Below are positions 38,484-46,386 of a stretch of 58,446 nucleotides of DNA, piece after piece (position 1 is the stretch's first letter; every line of letters begins with the position of its first letter). This DNA is from Tenacibaculum agarivorans (GTDB taxonomy: Bacteria > Bacteroidota > Bacteroidia > Flavobacteriales > Flavobacteriaceae): contig NZ_MSMP01000031.1 of NCBI RefSeq assembly GCF_001936575.1, positions 1 through 58,446 on the forward strand, in the 5' to 3' direction. Below the pieces are notes generated by a model. That model was not told the DNA's origin. It did not search any database and worked only from the letters and a program-made list of their open reading frames with translations. Position numbers and translations under genes: made by a program.

Positions 38484-39245
38484 ATGAGTTTTTTAAAAAA
38501 GATATTTGGTTCAAAAAATACTAAAGAAGAAAAAAAGGAACATAAAAATGAAAACAACCTAGAAGCTTATAAAAAAGTGCCATGGATGACAGATCTAAGG
38601 CTTGATAATATATCTGTTTGTTTAAATGCAGGATTCATACCAGCTAGTTCATTACCTACAGAATTTGAAAGAGAATTACGCCCTAAAATTGAAATTGCTC
38701 AACGATTAAATGCCATCAAGGCACTTGTACTTTGGTTAATGATTCCTGAAGAAAATTTGGAGAGTACTATATTACTAACATTCATTGACAATAATGAGCT
38801 TAGAGACTTTATGGATGAGCAAGAAAAAGAAATTCTCAATACACCCAGAGATGATGAAGAAGCAAGAAATGCCATTGGATGGAAATTCGAAAATGCTTGG
38901 CCTCTAGCTTGGTATTTTGGATATAAAGAACCTGAAATTACAGGTGAAATGATGTCAGGAGAACAAATACAAGAAATCTTAGCTACTTTTACTTGTCCTT
39001 TAGATGAAAAAATGGAGGAATGGATTATCGATAAAGAAACAATTTCTGAACATCAATTAATCCAAAAGGAAGATTTATTTTATTGTTTACACAATGCTGT
39101 AAGAAGTGCTCAATTAGGTAGAGAAACCGTCCCTAATGGTTTTAATCCTATGGGAAATGGTGGGGTAATTCATGAACGAAGACATTCATTAACTTGGATG
39201 TTATCTAAAGATACAATTTGGGAAGAAACGGATTTAAGTACCTAA
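38484..39245 (+). CDS. DUF4272 domain protein
   Basis: 253 residues. A charged N-terminus (KNTKEEKKEHKNENN) is followed by a DUF4272-like domain at about 60-245. Blocks include EIAQRLNAIKALVLWLMIPEE, GWKFENAWPLAWYFGYKE and a C-terminal VIHERRHSLTWML, the conserved W..E.R..SL.W region. No signal peptide. DUF4272 proteins have no assigned activity and are often found as immunity-like or stand-alone cytoplasmic proteins. It lies 26 bp after the BNR protein gene. Confidence 0.8.
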   Translation: MSFLKKIFGSKNTKEEKKEHKNENNLEAYKKVPWMTDLRLDNISVCLNAGFIPASSLPTEFERELRPKIEIAQRLNAIKALVLWLMIPEENLESTILLTFIDNNELRDFMDEQEKEILNTPRDDEEARNAIGWKFENAWPLAWYFGYKEPEITGEMMSGEQIQEILATFTCPLDEKMEEWIIDKETISEHQLIQKEDLFYCLHNAVRSAQLGRETVPNGFNPMGNGGVIHERRHSLTWMLSKDTIWEETDLST

Positions 39246-39250
39246 AATAA

Positions 39251-39428
39251 CGTGAGTTCGATTTAAGAATATATTTTTAAATACCCGTTGTGCATTTAGA
39301 ACAAAATTCTGTCAATTCGAGTGATTTTTTGGAATGAAATGAAAAAAATTGTATCGAGAATAAGAATTTTAACTTCGAAATAGTTCTCGATATACTTTTT
39401 CGTACCTCAAAAGCACTCGAACTGACAG
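39251..39428. repeat. Stem-loop repeat, half of composite copy B (inverted relative to copy A)
   Basis: Terminal inverted arms CTGTCAATTCGAGTG (39309-39323) and CACTCGAACTGACAG (39414-39428), inner arms TATCGAGAA (39352) and TTCTCGATA (39384). The core is 120 bp. The flanking ACGTGAGTTCGATTTAAGAA at 39251-39270 matches copy A at 22785-22802. No ORF. It probably also ends the DUF4272 transcript. Confidence 0.75.
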
Positions 39429-39465
39429 TTTAGAATTGTTTTGATTTCTAAAAGCACAACGAGTT

Positions 39466-39635
39466 TTCAAACATGTAAATCAGTCAATTATGTCTTTACG
39501 ATGAATGAAACATAGTGAAATGAAGAAGTAATCTATTAATTTAATAACAAAAATCTCGTTGTTAAGACAAAGATTGCTTCACTTCCCCTTCGATAAACTC
39601 AGGGTCCGTTCGCAAAGACTTACTTGTTTACATGG
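39466..39635 (-). repeat. Interspersed repeat, half of composite copy B (inverted relative to copy A)
   Basis: The reverse complement carries the blocks GTCTTTGCGAACG, GAAGCAATCTTT, GTTATTAAATTAATAG and ACTATGTTTCATTCAT in the same order as 22555-22745. Copies A and B therefore face each other across about 16 kb. Confidence 0.7.
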
Positions 39636-39694
39636 ACTGAAAGTCAAATGCAATAAAAACACATAGTTATAACCATTACCAAAACCAATAAAAG

Positions 39695-40084
39695 ATGGAA
39701 ACAGTCAGTAGAATAATGACCAATATTTGTTCCGATAATTTAACAGAAAGTCGGGACTTTTATACCAAACTTTTTAACCTTGAAGTAGCTTTTGATAGTG
39801 ATTGGTTTGTTCATTTAATATCGAAGGATAAAAAACTAGAATTGGGAATCATAGATCGAACAAATGATTTAGTCCCTAAAGCTTATCAGAATAGTCCTCA
39901 AGGGTTTTATATAACATTTGTTGTTGATAATGCAGATGAAATATTTAAAATTGCTAAATTGGAAACGTTTGAAATTATTAGCGAACCTATAGATACATTT
40001 TATGGTCAAAGACGATTATTACTTAAAGATCCTAGTGGTACTTTAGTCGATATTTCTTCACCCATTAAAGGTTTTGAATTTTAG
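39695..40084 (+). CDS. VOC-superfamily (glyoxalase/bleomycin resistance-like) protein
   Basis: 129 residues, one VOC domain of two beta-alpha-beta-beta-beta modules: MTNICSDNLTESRDFYTKLF (about 8-27), WFVHLISKDKKLELGI, GFYITFVVDNADEIF and RRLLLKDPSGTLVDIS. The Glu/His metal ligands of glyoxalases are not certain. Substrate unknown. The family includes lyases, dioxygenases and drug-binding proteins. It lies 34 bp upstream of the DUF2200 gene on the same strand. Confidence 0.85.
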   Translation: METVSRIMTNICSDNLTESRDFYTKLFNLEVAFDSDWFVHLISKDKKLELGIIDRTNDLVPKAYQNSPQGFYITFVVDNADEIFKIAKLETFEIISEPIDTFYGQRRLLLKDPSGTLVDISSPIKGFEF

Positions 40085-40118
40085 ATAAAAATTATATAAT
40101 TATTAAAATGAATATCAA

Positions 40119-40487
40119 ATGAAAACAACACCAGAACATGATGCTAGAATTGCAAACATGAAATTTTCATCTGTGTATCCTCACTATGTCAATAAAGTTG
40201 AGAAAAAAGGAAGAACAAAAGAGGAGTTACATCAGGTAATTGAATGGTTGACTGGGTATGATGAAAAAAAAGTTCAAGAGTTAATTGATGAGCAAGTAAC
40301 TTTCGAAACTTTCTTCGCCAATGCTAAATTACATCCAAATGCACATTTAATCAAAGGAGTGATTTGTGGTTATAGAATAGAAGAAATAGAAACAAAGCTC
40401 ACCAAAGAAGCAAGATATTTAGATAAATTGATTGATGAGCTAGCTAAGGGTAGAAAAATGGAGAAAATTCTACGTCAACAAAAATAA
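40119..40487 (+). CDS. DUF2200 family protein
   Basis: 122 residues, the full length of the family. Characteristic opening HDARIANMKFSSVYPHYVNK (about 7-26), then GRTKEELHQVIEWLTGY and FFANAKLHPNAHLIKGVICG, ending in a helical tail (MEKILRQQ). No signal peptide. Function unknown; the proteins are small, cytoplasmic and widespread. It follows the VOC gene by 34 bp and converges on the repeat-protein gene ending at 40502 with only 14 bp between stops. Confidence 0.9.
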   Translation: MKTTPEHDARIANMKFSSVYPHYVNKVEKKGRTKEELHQVIEWLTGYDEKKVQELIDEQVTFETFFANAKLHPNAHLIKGVICGYRIEEIETKLTKEARYLDKLIDELAKGRKMEKILRQQK

Positions 40488-40501
40488 ATTGGGGATATTA
40501 A

Positions 40502-43500
40502 TTATTCTATAATCATTTTTTTAGTATCTATTTTATGACTATTCACATAAAGTGTATAAAAATATATTCCAGCAGGTAAGGAAGAACTATTAAAATATAG
40601 TTCCTTTTCTCCCCTTTCTTTTAAAAAAATGGTATCTATAATTTGTCCTGACGTATTACTAAATACTATTGCTGCTTTTTCAAAACTATGATCTACATAA
40701 TATTTAATAGATGTTGTTCCATTAAATGGATTGGGGATATTTTGATGTAAAATAGGTTCTTTATTTTTAGAAAACACCTGTTCTGTACTTAACGTACCGC
40801 TACAAGCACATTTTTCTATTTCTATTACTCTAGAAATTAAATCATTAATCTGAGTTTGTTGAGCGGATAGAATTGGTGATAAATCAACATCAACAGAAGC
40901 TCCATTTTCTATAGCAATAGTTAATGTATTTCCAGAAAGTGTAGCAGATTGTAAATTTTGACTATCAGAATTTACAAAAGACGACAAATCAACAGAATTA
41001 CCATTGGAAATACTCAAATCTGTTCCAGATAAAGAAATAGTTTGCTCATCAGTATTATCTAAATAACCTGAAAGATCAACTGTAGTAGCATCGTTTGATA
41101 AACTCAAGATATTACCTGATAAGGTTAAATCTTGGTTATCCGTTCCTACACCATCTTGCAATGATGATAAATCAATAGTATTACCATTCAAAATACTCAA
41201 ATCTGTTCCTGATAAAGAAATCGTTTGCCCATCGGTATTATCTAAATATCTTGAAAGATCAACTGTAGTACCATCATTAGTTAAACTCAACGTATTACCT
41301 GATAAGGTTAAATCTTGATTATCCGTTCCTACACCATCTTGCAAAGGCGATAAATCAACAGAATTACCATTAGAAATACTCAAGTCTGTTCCAGATAAAG
41401 AAATCGTTTGGGCATCGGTATTGTCTAAATATCCTGAAAGATCAATTGTAGTACCATCATTAGTTAAACTCAATGTATTACCTGATAAGGTTAAATCTTG
41501 ATTGTCTGTATTATCCAAATATCCTGATAAATCAATAGTATTTGTAGTTCCTGAAATACTCAATTCATTAGACGAAAAACCTAATTCTTGACTATCTGTA
41601 TTATCTAAATATTTTCCTAAATCAACCGAAGTAGCATCATTGGTTAAACTCAACGTATTACCTGATAAGGTTAAATCTTGATTGTCTGTATTATCCAAAT
41701 ATCCTGATAAATCAATAGTATTTGTACTTCCTGAAATACTCAATTCATTAGACGAAAAACCTAATTCTTGACTATCTGTATTATCTAAATACTTTCCTAA
41801 ATCAACGAAAGTAGCATCATTGGTTAAACTCAATGTATTACCTGTTAAGGTTAAGTCTTGATTATCCGTTCCTACCCCATCTTGTAAAGACGATAAATCA
41901 ACAGAATTACCATTGGAAATACTCAAATCTGTTCCGGATAAAGAAATCGTTTGGGCATCAGTATTGTCTAAATATCCTGAAAGATCAACTGTAGTACCAT
42001 CATTGGTTAAACTCAACGTGTTACCTGATAAGGTTAAATCTTGATTATCCGTTCCTACACCATCTTGCAAAGGCGATAAATCAATAGTATTACCATTCAA
42101 AATACTCAAATCTGTTCCTGATAAAGAAATGGTTTGTCCATCAGTATTGTCTAAATACCCTGAAAGATCAACTGTAGTAATATCGTTAGTTAAACTTAAA
42201 ACATTTCCTGATAATGTTAAATCCTGATTATCCGTTCCTACTCCATCTTGCAATGATGATAAATCAATAGTATTACCATTCAAAATACTCAAATCTGTTC
42301 CTGATAAAGAAATGGTCTGGGTATCAGTATTGTCTAAATATCCTGAAAGATCAACTATAGTAGCATCATTGGTTAAACTCAACGTATTACCTGTTAAGGT
42401 TAAATCTTGATTGTCCGTTCCTATTCCATCTTGCAAAGGCGATAAATCAATAGTATTACCATTCAAAATACTCAAATCTGTTCCTGATAAAGAAATGGTT
42501 TGTGCATCGGTATTGTCTAAATAACTTGATAAATCTAACTCCTTTATAGCTTCTCCATCAGCCTCAATAGAAAGCTGAATTTTATTATCTACCAATTGAA
42601 AAGTATCAATCTTTTGATTGTCTGTATTCACTGATGTCGTACTGATCCATGAAGTACCATTCCACACAAAAAGGGTTGATAAATCAATATCATACACCAT
42701 TAAACCAGCATCAGTAGTAGTTAATGCATTGCCACTAGCTGCAGATGTTTCCATAGCTGTACGTTGTGCTGTTGTTAGCCTATTTATTAAAAAACCTTTA
42801 TCTACATCTGCCAATTCTAAGGAAGCGTTTTGGTTTGCGGCTACTGTACCAATACCCACACTAAATCTATTAGTTACTGTATTTCCACCTAACGCCATTG
42901 TATTTGCTTTAGTTACATCAACATTATATCCTATAGCTGCGGCGTATGATTGTGTGGTACTACTATGTGAACCAATAGTAATTGATCCTTTATTCCCTAA
43001 TGCTTTGGCATCAAAACCAAGAATCACTTGATCATCTCCAAATACATCAGTTCTATTTCCTAAAAACGTATTACGGTTATTTTTTCCAGCACCAGGACCA
43101 GTTACTCCTAAATCTGTAAAATCAGCATTCCAACCCATACCAACATTATCAGAACCTGTTCTATTTGTTCCCCCTGCCATTGCACCTACATAGGTGTTTC
43201 TATTCGCATCATTAAAATTATTTAATCGATTATTATCCCAACCTGCACCATAGCCTATAAATGTATTTCCATCGGCATGATTACTATTTGCACCTGCATC
43301 AAACCCTAGAAACGTATTGGCGTAACCATCTGTATTATCTTGACCTGCACCACCTCCTACAAAAGTATTTCCTTGTCCTGTTCTATTATCTCTACCAGCA
43401 GCATTATTGGTACTAATTAAAGCATATACATTACTAAAACCTTCAATAGCATTCTCTACAGTTCCAGTACTACTTGCTCCAATAAATGTATTACCACTTC

Positions 43501-44083
43501 CTGTAGTATTAGCTGTACCGGTAGCGCTACCTAAGAATACATTGTGTGTAGCTGTTGTAGCATCTCGTCCAGCATCTTCACCTATAAAAACATTATCTTT
43601 TCCTTCAGTTAAAGATCTACCTGCTTCTTCTCCAATTAGCGTATTATCAAATCCCGTAGTCAATTGTTGACCTGCTCTGTGCCCAATAACTACATTATCA
43701 TTTCCAGTGGCATAACGTGCTACATAGTTTCCTATGTATACATTTTCCATATTTCCAGCGGTTTGATCCGCAGTAAATACTCCAATTATAATATTATCAC
43801 GACTAGTAAATTTAGCGCCTGCCATTCCTCCTAAAAAAATATTCCTTGATCCGTTAGTTAAAGCACTTCCTGCTCCGGGACCTAGAATTAAATTCCAATC
43901 TCCTGTACTTATTAATGAACCTGGATTAAATGTTAAGCTCCCATCATAAGGGAATGATGTTCCTGTATCTGCACTTTGATTGGGTGTTACTGTTGCTCCA
44001 CTAATTTGATTATTAGTTTGTGCATATCCTTTTAGAAATAAAAAAAGAAAAATATATAATGATAACAATAGTCGTTTTCTCAT
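40502..44083 (-). CDS. Beta-repeat surface protein with YadA-like head and T9SS sorting domain
   Basis: 1193 residues. Signal peptide about 1-21. Residues about 60-390 are head repeats of the NTFIG..AG type seen in YadA-like trimeric adhesins and tail fibres. Residues about 420-500 carry the linker LINRLTTAQRTAM and GLMVYDIDLSTLFVWNG common in such proteins. From about 520 to 1030 there are about 17 tandem beta repeats of 24-27 residues (YLDNTD.QTISLSGTDLSI, LQDGVGTDNQDLTLSGN). Then a coiled coil (ILSAQQTQINDLISRV) and a T9SS type A sorting domain (PNPFNGTTSIKYYV, ending KKMIIE). A likely trimeric fibre at the cell surface. Repeat units are nearly identical in DNA, so length may vary. A TPR-HTH regulator gene lies 84 bp upstream. 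Confidence 0.92.
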   Translation of the reverse strand: MRKRLLLSLYIFLFLFLKGYAQTNNQISGATVTPNQSADTGTSFPYDGSLTFNPGSLISTGDWNLILGPGAGSALTNGSRNIFLGGMAGAKFTSRDNIIIGVFTADQTAGNMENVYIGNYVARYATGNDNVVIGHRAGQQLTTGFDNTLIGEEAGRSLTEGKDNVFIGEDAGRDATTATHNVFLGSATGTANTTGSGNTFIGASSTGTVENAIEGFSNVYALISTNNAAGRDNRTGQGNTFVGGGAGQDNTDGYANTFLGFDAGANSNHADGNTFIGYGAGWDNNRLNNFNDANRNTYVGAMAGGTNRTGSDNVGMGWNADFTDLGVTGPGAGKNNRNTFLGNRTDVFGDDQVILGFDAKALGNKGSITIGSHSSTTQSYAAAIGYNVDVTKANTMALGGNTVTNRFSVGIGTVAANQNASLELADVDKGFLINRLTTAQRTAMETSAASGNALTTTDAGLMVYDIDLSTLFVWNGTSWISTTSVNTDNQKIDTFQLVDNKIQLSIEADGEAIKELDLSSYLDNTDAQTISLSGTDLSILNGNTIDLSPLQDGIGTDNQDLTLTGNTLSLTNDATIVDLSGYLDNTDTQTISLSGTDLSILNGNTIDLSSLQDGVGTDNQDLTLSGNVLSLTNDITTVDLSGYLDNTDGQTISLSGTDLSILNGNTIDLSPLQDGVGTDNQDLTLSGNTLSLTNDGTTVDLSGYLDNTDAQTISLSGTDLSISNGNSVDLSSLQDGVGTDNQDLTLTGNTLSLTNDATFVDLGKYLDNTDSQELGFSSNELSISGSTNTIDLSGYLDNTDNQDLTLSGNTLSLTNDATSVDLGKYLDNTDSQELGFSSNELSISGTTNTIDLSGYLDNTDNQDLTLSGNTLSLTNDGTTIDLSGYLDNTDAQTISLSGTDLSISNGNSVDLSPLQDGVGTDNQDLTLSGNTLSLTNDGTTVDLSRYLDNTDGQTISLSGTDLSILNGNTIDLSSLQDGVGTDNQDLTLSGNILSLSNDATTVDLSGYLDNTDEQTISLSGTDLSISNGNSVDLSSFVNSDSQNLQSATLSGNTLTIAIENGASVDVDLSPILSAQQTQINDLISRVIEIEKCACSGTLSTEQVFSKNKEPILHQNIPNPFNGTTSIKYYVDHSFEKAAIVFSNTSGQIIDTIFLKERGEKELYFNSSSLPAGIYFYTLYVNSHKIDTKKMIIE

Positions 44084-44110
44084 AAAATTTGCTCTTAAAT
44101 ACTAATGCGG

Positions 44111-44118
44111 CAAATGTA
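44111..44118 (-). promoter_or_regulatory. -7 box TACATTTG of the beta-repeat protein gene
   Basis: Matches TAnnTTTG on the minus strand, 27 bases before the ATG at 44083. No clear TTG -33 box, which would fit an activator-dependent promoter. Confidence 0.4.
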
Positions 44119-44150
44119 TGAGTGACTACTTTTTAAAACCTCATTTACAC

Positions 44151-44167
44151 GGTGTCAAATGGTGTCA
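44151..44167. promoter_or_regulatory. Tandem GGTGTCA direct repeat, candidate activator site
   Basis: GGTGTCA occurs at 44151 and 44161, 10 bases apart, about 53 bases upstream of the predicted start of transcription of the beta-repeat gene. The adjacent TPR-HTH regulator is the obvious candidate binder (inference). Confidence 0.4.
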
Positions 44168-45799
44168 CTATAGGTTTTGTATAAATTCTACTAAATCAAT
44201 TTCAGAAGAAACGTTCATCTTTTTTCGTATTCTTTTTCGCATTGATTTTACAGAATCTACAGAAACATCTCTTATTGTCATAATCTCTTTAATAGATAAG
44301 TTTAAACGTAACAAAGCACAAACTTCTCTTTCTCCTTTGGTCAATTCTGGGAATTTTTCTCTTAAAACTGAATCAAATTCTTTATTAACTTCTGTTATTT
44401 TTTCTTGTAAACCATCTAATTTTTTCTCTGTAGTAACTTGTAATTGTAATTGCATTATTAAAGAGTTCAATGTAGTTTTCATTTGTTCTGGTTTCTTACT
44501 CACCACTTCTTCTTTAATTTTATGAATTAATTCTTCTTTAAAAGCTACACGCATTGTATTATCTGCAATCAACTGTTTCATTTCTTTTTCTCTTGATGCT
44601 ATTTCTGTACTTAATTCTTTCTTTTCATTTTCAAATTTTAAGTTATCTAACTTCAATTTTTGCAGGTAGTTTCTTCTTAATAGCACACCTATTAATGCCG
44701 CACTAATTAATGACAAAATGAATAATAATAAATATAATTTCTTCTTTGATGCTTCTGATTTATTCTTTAATTCCAATTCCGCTTTTTCTTTCTCAAATTT
44801 GTAATTGAGTTCTAGCGCTTGAATTTTCTTAGCACTTTGAATATTAAAAATAGAATCTGAATATCGATTAAACATTCTATAATTTTCATATGCATTCTCA
44901 AATTCGCCCAACTTTTTACTTGCAAAACTCTTTCTTAAATAGGCTTTGGAAATTCTTTCTTTGAATCCTTGTTCTAAAGCAACCTGTAATGAAGAATCTG
45001 CATACAGTAATGATTCTTTCCATTTCTTCATTCTTTTGAAGTCATTAGATAAATTAAAATACTCTACGCAAACCGATAACTTTTTACCTATCGACTTATA
45101 ATATTTTAAATTTTTATACTTTAAAGGTAGGGATAAATCGAACTTTTTTTGATAGGCATATAATGCTGCTAAGTTACCATAGACTCCATGTATATCTTCT
45201 TTACTTTTTATAGCATTGAAAAAATACATTGCTTTTTCATAACAGAATAAAGCAGAATCTAACTGTTTATTTTGTCTATAAGAAACTCCTAACATATTAT
45301 AACCTGCTCCTAAACCAAAAGTATCTTTTACTTTTTCTTTTAATGTAATTGCTGTTTTATAATTTTCAATAGCTTTTTTATGATTTCTTTGATATCTATA
45401 TACCAAAGCCATGTTATGATAAACATCCGCTATTTTTGATTCATCTTCTTTCTTTTCATAATATGAAAGTGATTTAAGGTAATAATCGATAGCTTTATCA
45501 TAATTTGCTTCACGTCTATTTATCACACCCAATTGTACATAGATAGCGATTTTATATTTTTCTAATCTTTTCTCATCTTTTGAAATGATGTCTAAACCTT
45601 CATTAAAATATTTTTTCGCTTTTTTAAAATCTCTATTGATTAGATATTCTCCTAAATCTAAAATCTTTTGCAAACGGATAGTATCCCTTTTCGCATCGTC
45701 GTATGCAGTTTTGTATTTAACAAGAAGTGTGTCATTTTCTTGTGATTTTGTATTTAAAGTTATTATTAAAAAGAAAGAAAAAAATACTTTTTTAATCAT
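44168..45799 (-). CDS. TPR - transmembrane - LuxR-type HTH regulator
   Basis: 543 residues. Signal-like N-terminus (about 1-19, VFFSFFLIITLNTKSQ), TPR repeats at about 60-330 (AIDYYLKSLSYYEKK, AIENYKTAITLKEK), one membrane helix (about 353-374), a coiled coil, and a C-terminal HTH (about 485-540, LTKGEREVCALLRLNLSIKE). The periplasmic TPR/cytoplasmic HTH layout matches the regulators at 16049 and 53136; it is closer to the latter in the HTH. Its stop is 84 bp before the start of the beta-repeat protein gene on the same strand. A dedicated regulator of that gene is likely (inference). Confidence 0.9.
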   Translation of the reverse strand: MIKKVFFSFFLIITLNTKSQENDTLLVKYKTAYDDAKRDTIRLQKILDLGEYLINRDFKKAKKYFNEGLDIISKDEKRLEKYKIAIYVQLGVINRREANYDKAIDYYLKSLSYYEKKEDESKIADVYHNMALVYRYQRNHKKAIENYKTAITLKEKVKDTFGLGAGYNMLGVSYRQNKQLDSALFCYEKAMYFFNAIKSKEDIHGVYGNLAALYAYQKKFDLSLPLKYKNLKYYKSIGKKLSVCVEYFNLSNDFKRMKKWKESLLYADSSLQVALEQGFKERISKAYLRKSFASKKLGEFENAYENYRMFNRYSDSIFNIQSAKKIQALELNYKFEKEKAELELKNKSEASKKKLYLLLFILSLISAALIGVLLRRNYLQKLKLDNLKFENEKKELSTEIASREKEMKQLIADNTMRVAFKEELIHKIKEEVVSKKPEQMKTTLNSLIMQLQLQVTTEKKLDGLQEKITEVNKEFDSVLREKFPELTKGEREVCALLRLNLSIKEIMTIRDVSVDSVKSMRKRIRKKMNVSSEIDLVEFIQNL

Positions 45800-46101
45800 A
45801 GGGTAAAGATATAAATACTGATCAATACCTTTTTATTGATACAACTTCGTGAAAAAAGCCTCTTTTTGATATATTAAATAATCCGTCTATTTTGATGTTA
45901 TACTTTTATTTTCAATGCACAATAAACAGATTGATTTACTACCCTATGTTTCTTTCACAAAGACAGTTTTCACAGGGCGTAAGAAAAAAATAATTATATA
46001 AATTACTAACAATAACAAGATTTTCAACTACGCTAGATCTGACAACAAAAATGTATTTTTAAACTTTTTATTTTCTATTTATTAATTTTCCTTAAATATT
46101 T
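45800..46101. other. Intergenic stretch, no gene seen
   Basis: AT-rich DNA between two minus-strand genes. It should contain the promoter of the TPR-HTH regulator (a TATCTTTA -7-like box lies just before its ATG). No ORF, repeat copy or RNA gene was recognised. Confidence 0.5.
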
Positions 46102-46134
46102 AGACCTCACAGATTTTTGAAATCTGTGAGGTCT
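46102..46134. terminator. Perfect 15-bp terminator hairpin
   Basis: Arms AGACCTCACAGATTT and AAATCTGTGAGGTCT with a 3-base loop. It lies about 60 bases after the stop of the small PEPPGGGF gene. The T-tract is on the plus-strand side, so minus-strand efficiency is less certain. Confidence 0.65.
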
Positions 46135-46191
46135 TTTCCTTTATAAGTTAAATCTTATGCTTTTATAAAAAGCAACCTTTACATGAATACA

Positions 46192-46386
46192 TTAAAAACT
46201 ATCAAAACCTCCTCCTGGTGGTTCAGGACTAGTAGCTTGCGCTTTTTGGGGATTTAAAATTAAATAGGTTCCTAATGCTGTTAGCGCTGTATACTTTCCA
46301 TAATTTCCTATCTTTTGTAATGCTTCCTTTCTTGTAATGTCTTTTTTATGTTCTGTTGTATTTGTCTTCATGATGCTCTTATTCAA
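46192..46386 (-). CDS. Small protein with PEPPGGGF C-terminal tail
   Basis: 64 residues. A charged N-terminus (KKDITRKEALQKIGNYGK) leads to a hydrophobic stretch (about 34-46, TALTALGTYLILN), an AQA site and a short tail TSPEPPGGGFDSF. The layout is that of a signal peptide followed by a mature peptide of about 13 residues. The frame overlaps the stop of the giant T9SS gene by 8 bases. A second start at Met6 would place it 8 bases after that stop. Translation is thus probably coupled to the giant gene. A frameshifted copy lies at 57185-57296 beside another T9SS repeat protein. I recall similar small proteins with SPxPPGG tails in flavobacteria; no function is known to me. Confidence 0.7.
   Translation of the reverse strand: MNKSIMKTNTTEHKKDITRKEALQKIGNYGKYTALTALGTYLILNPQKAQATSPEPPGGGFDSF

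Noticed and set aside
40487..40502. Hairpin terminator between convergent genes at 40487 and 40502
   Set aside because: Only 14 bases separate the stops and no inverted repeat is visible in them.
42618..43031. 137-residue plus-strand ORF opposite the beta-repeat gene
   Set aside because: It is antisense to a well-supported T9SS protein. It is rich in Val, Ala and Pro as expected from the reverse complement of Asn/Thr/Gly-rich repeats, and has no domain.
40502..44083. Phage tail-fibre or prophage module, suggested by the YadA-like head and tail-fibre linker
   Set aside because: The protein has a signal peptide and a T9SS sorting domain, and no phage structural or lysis genes are nearby.
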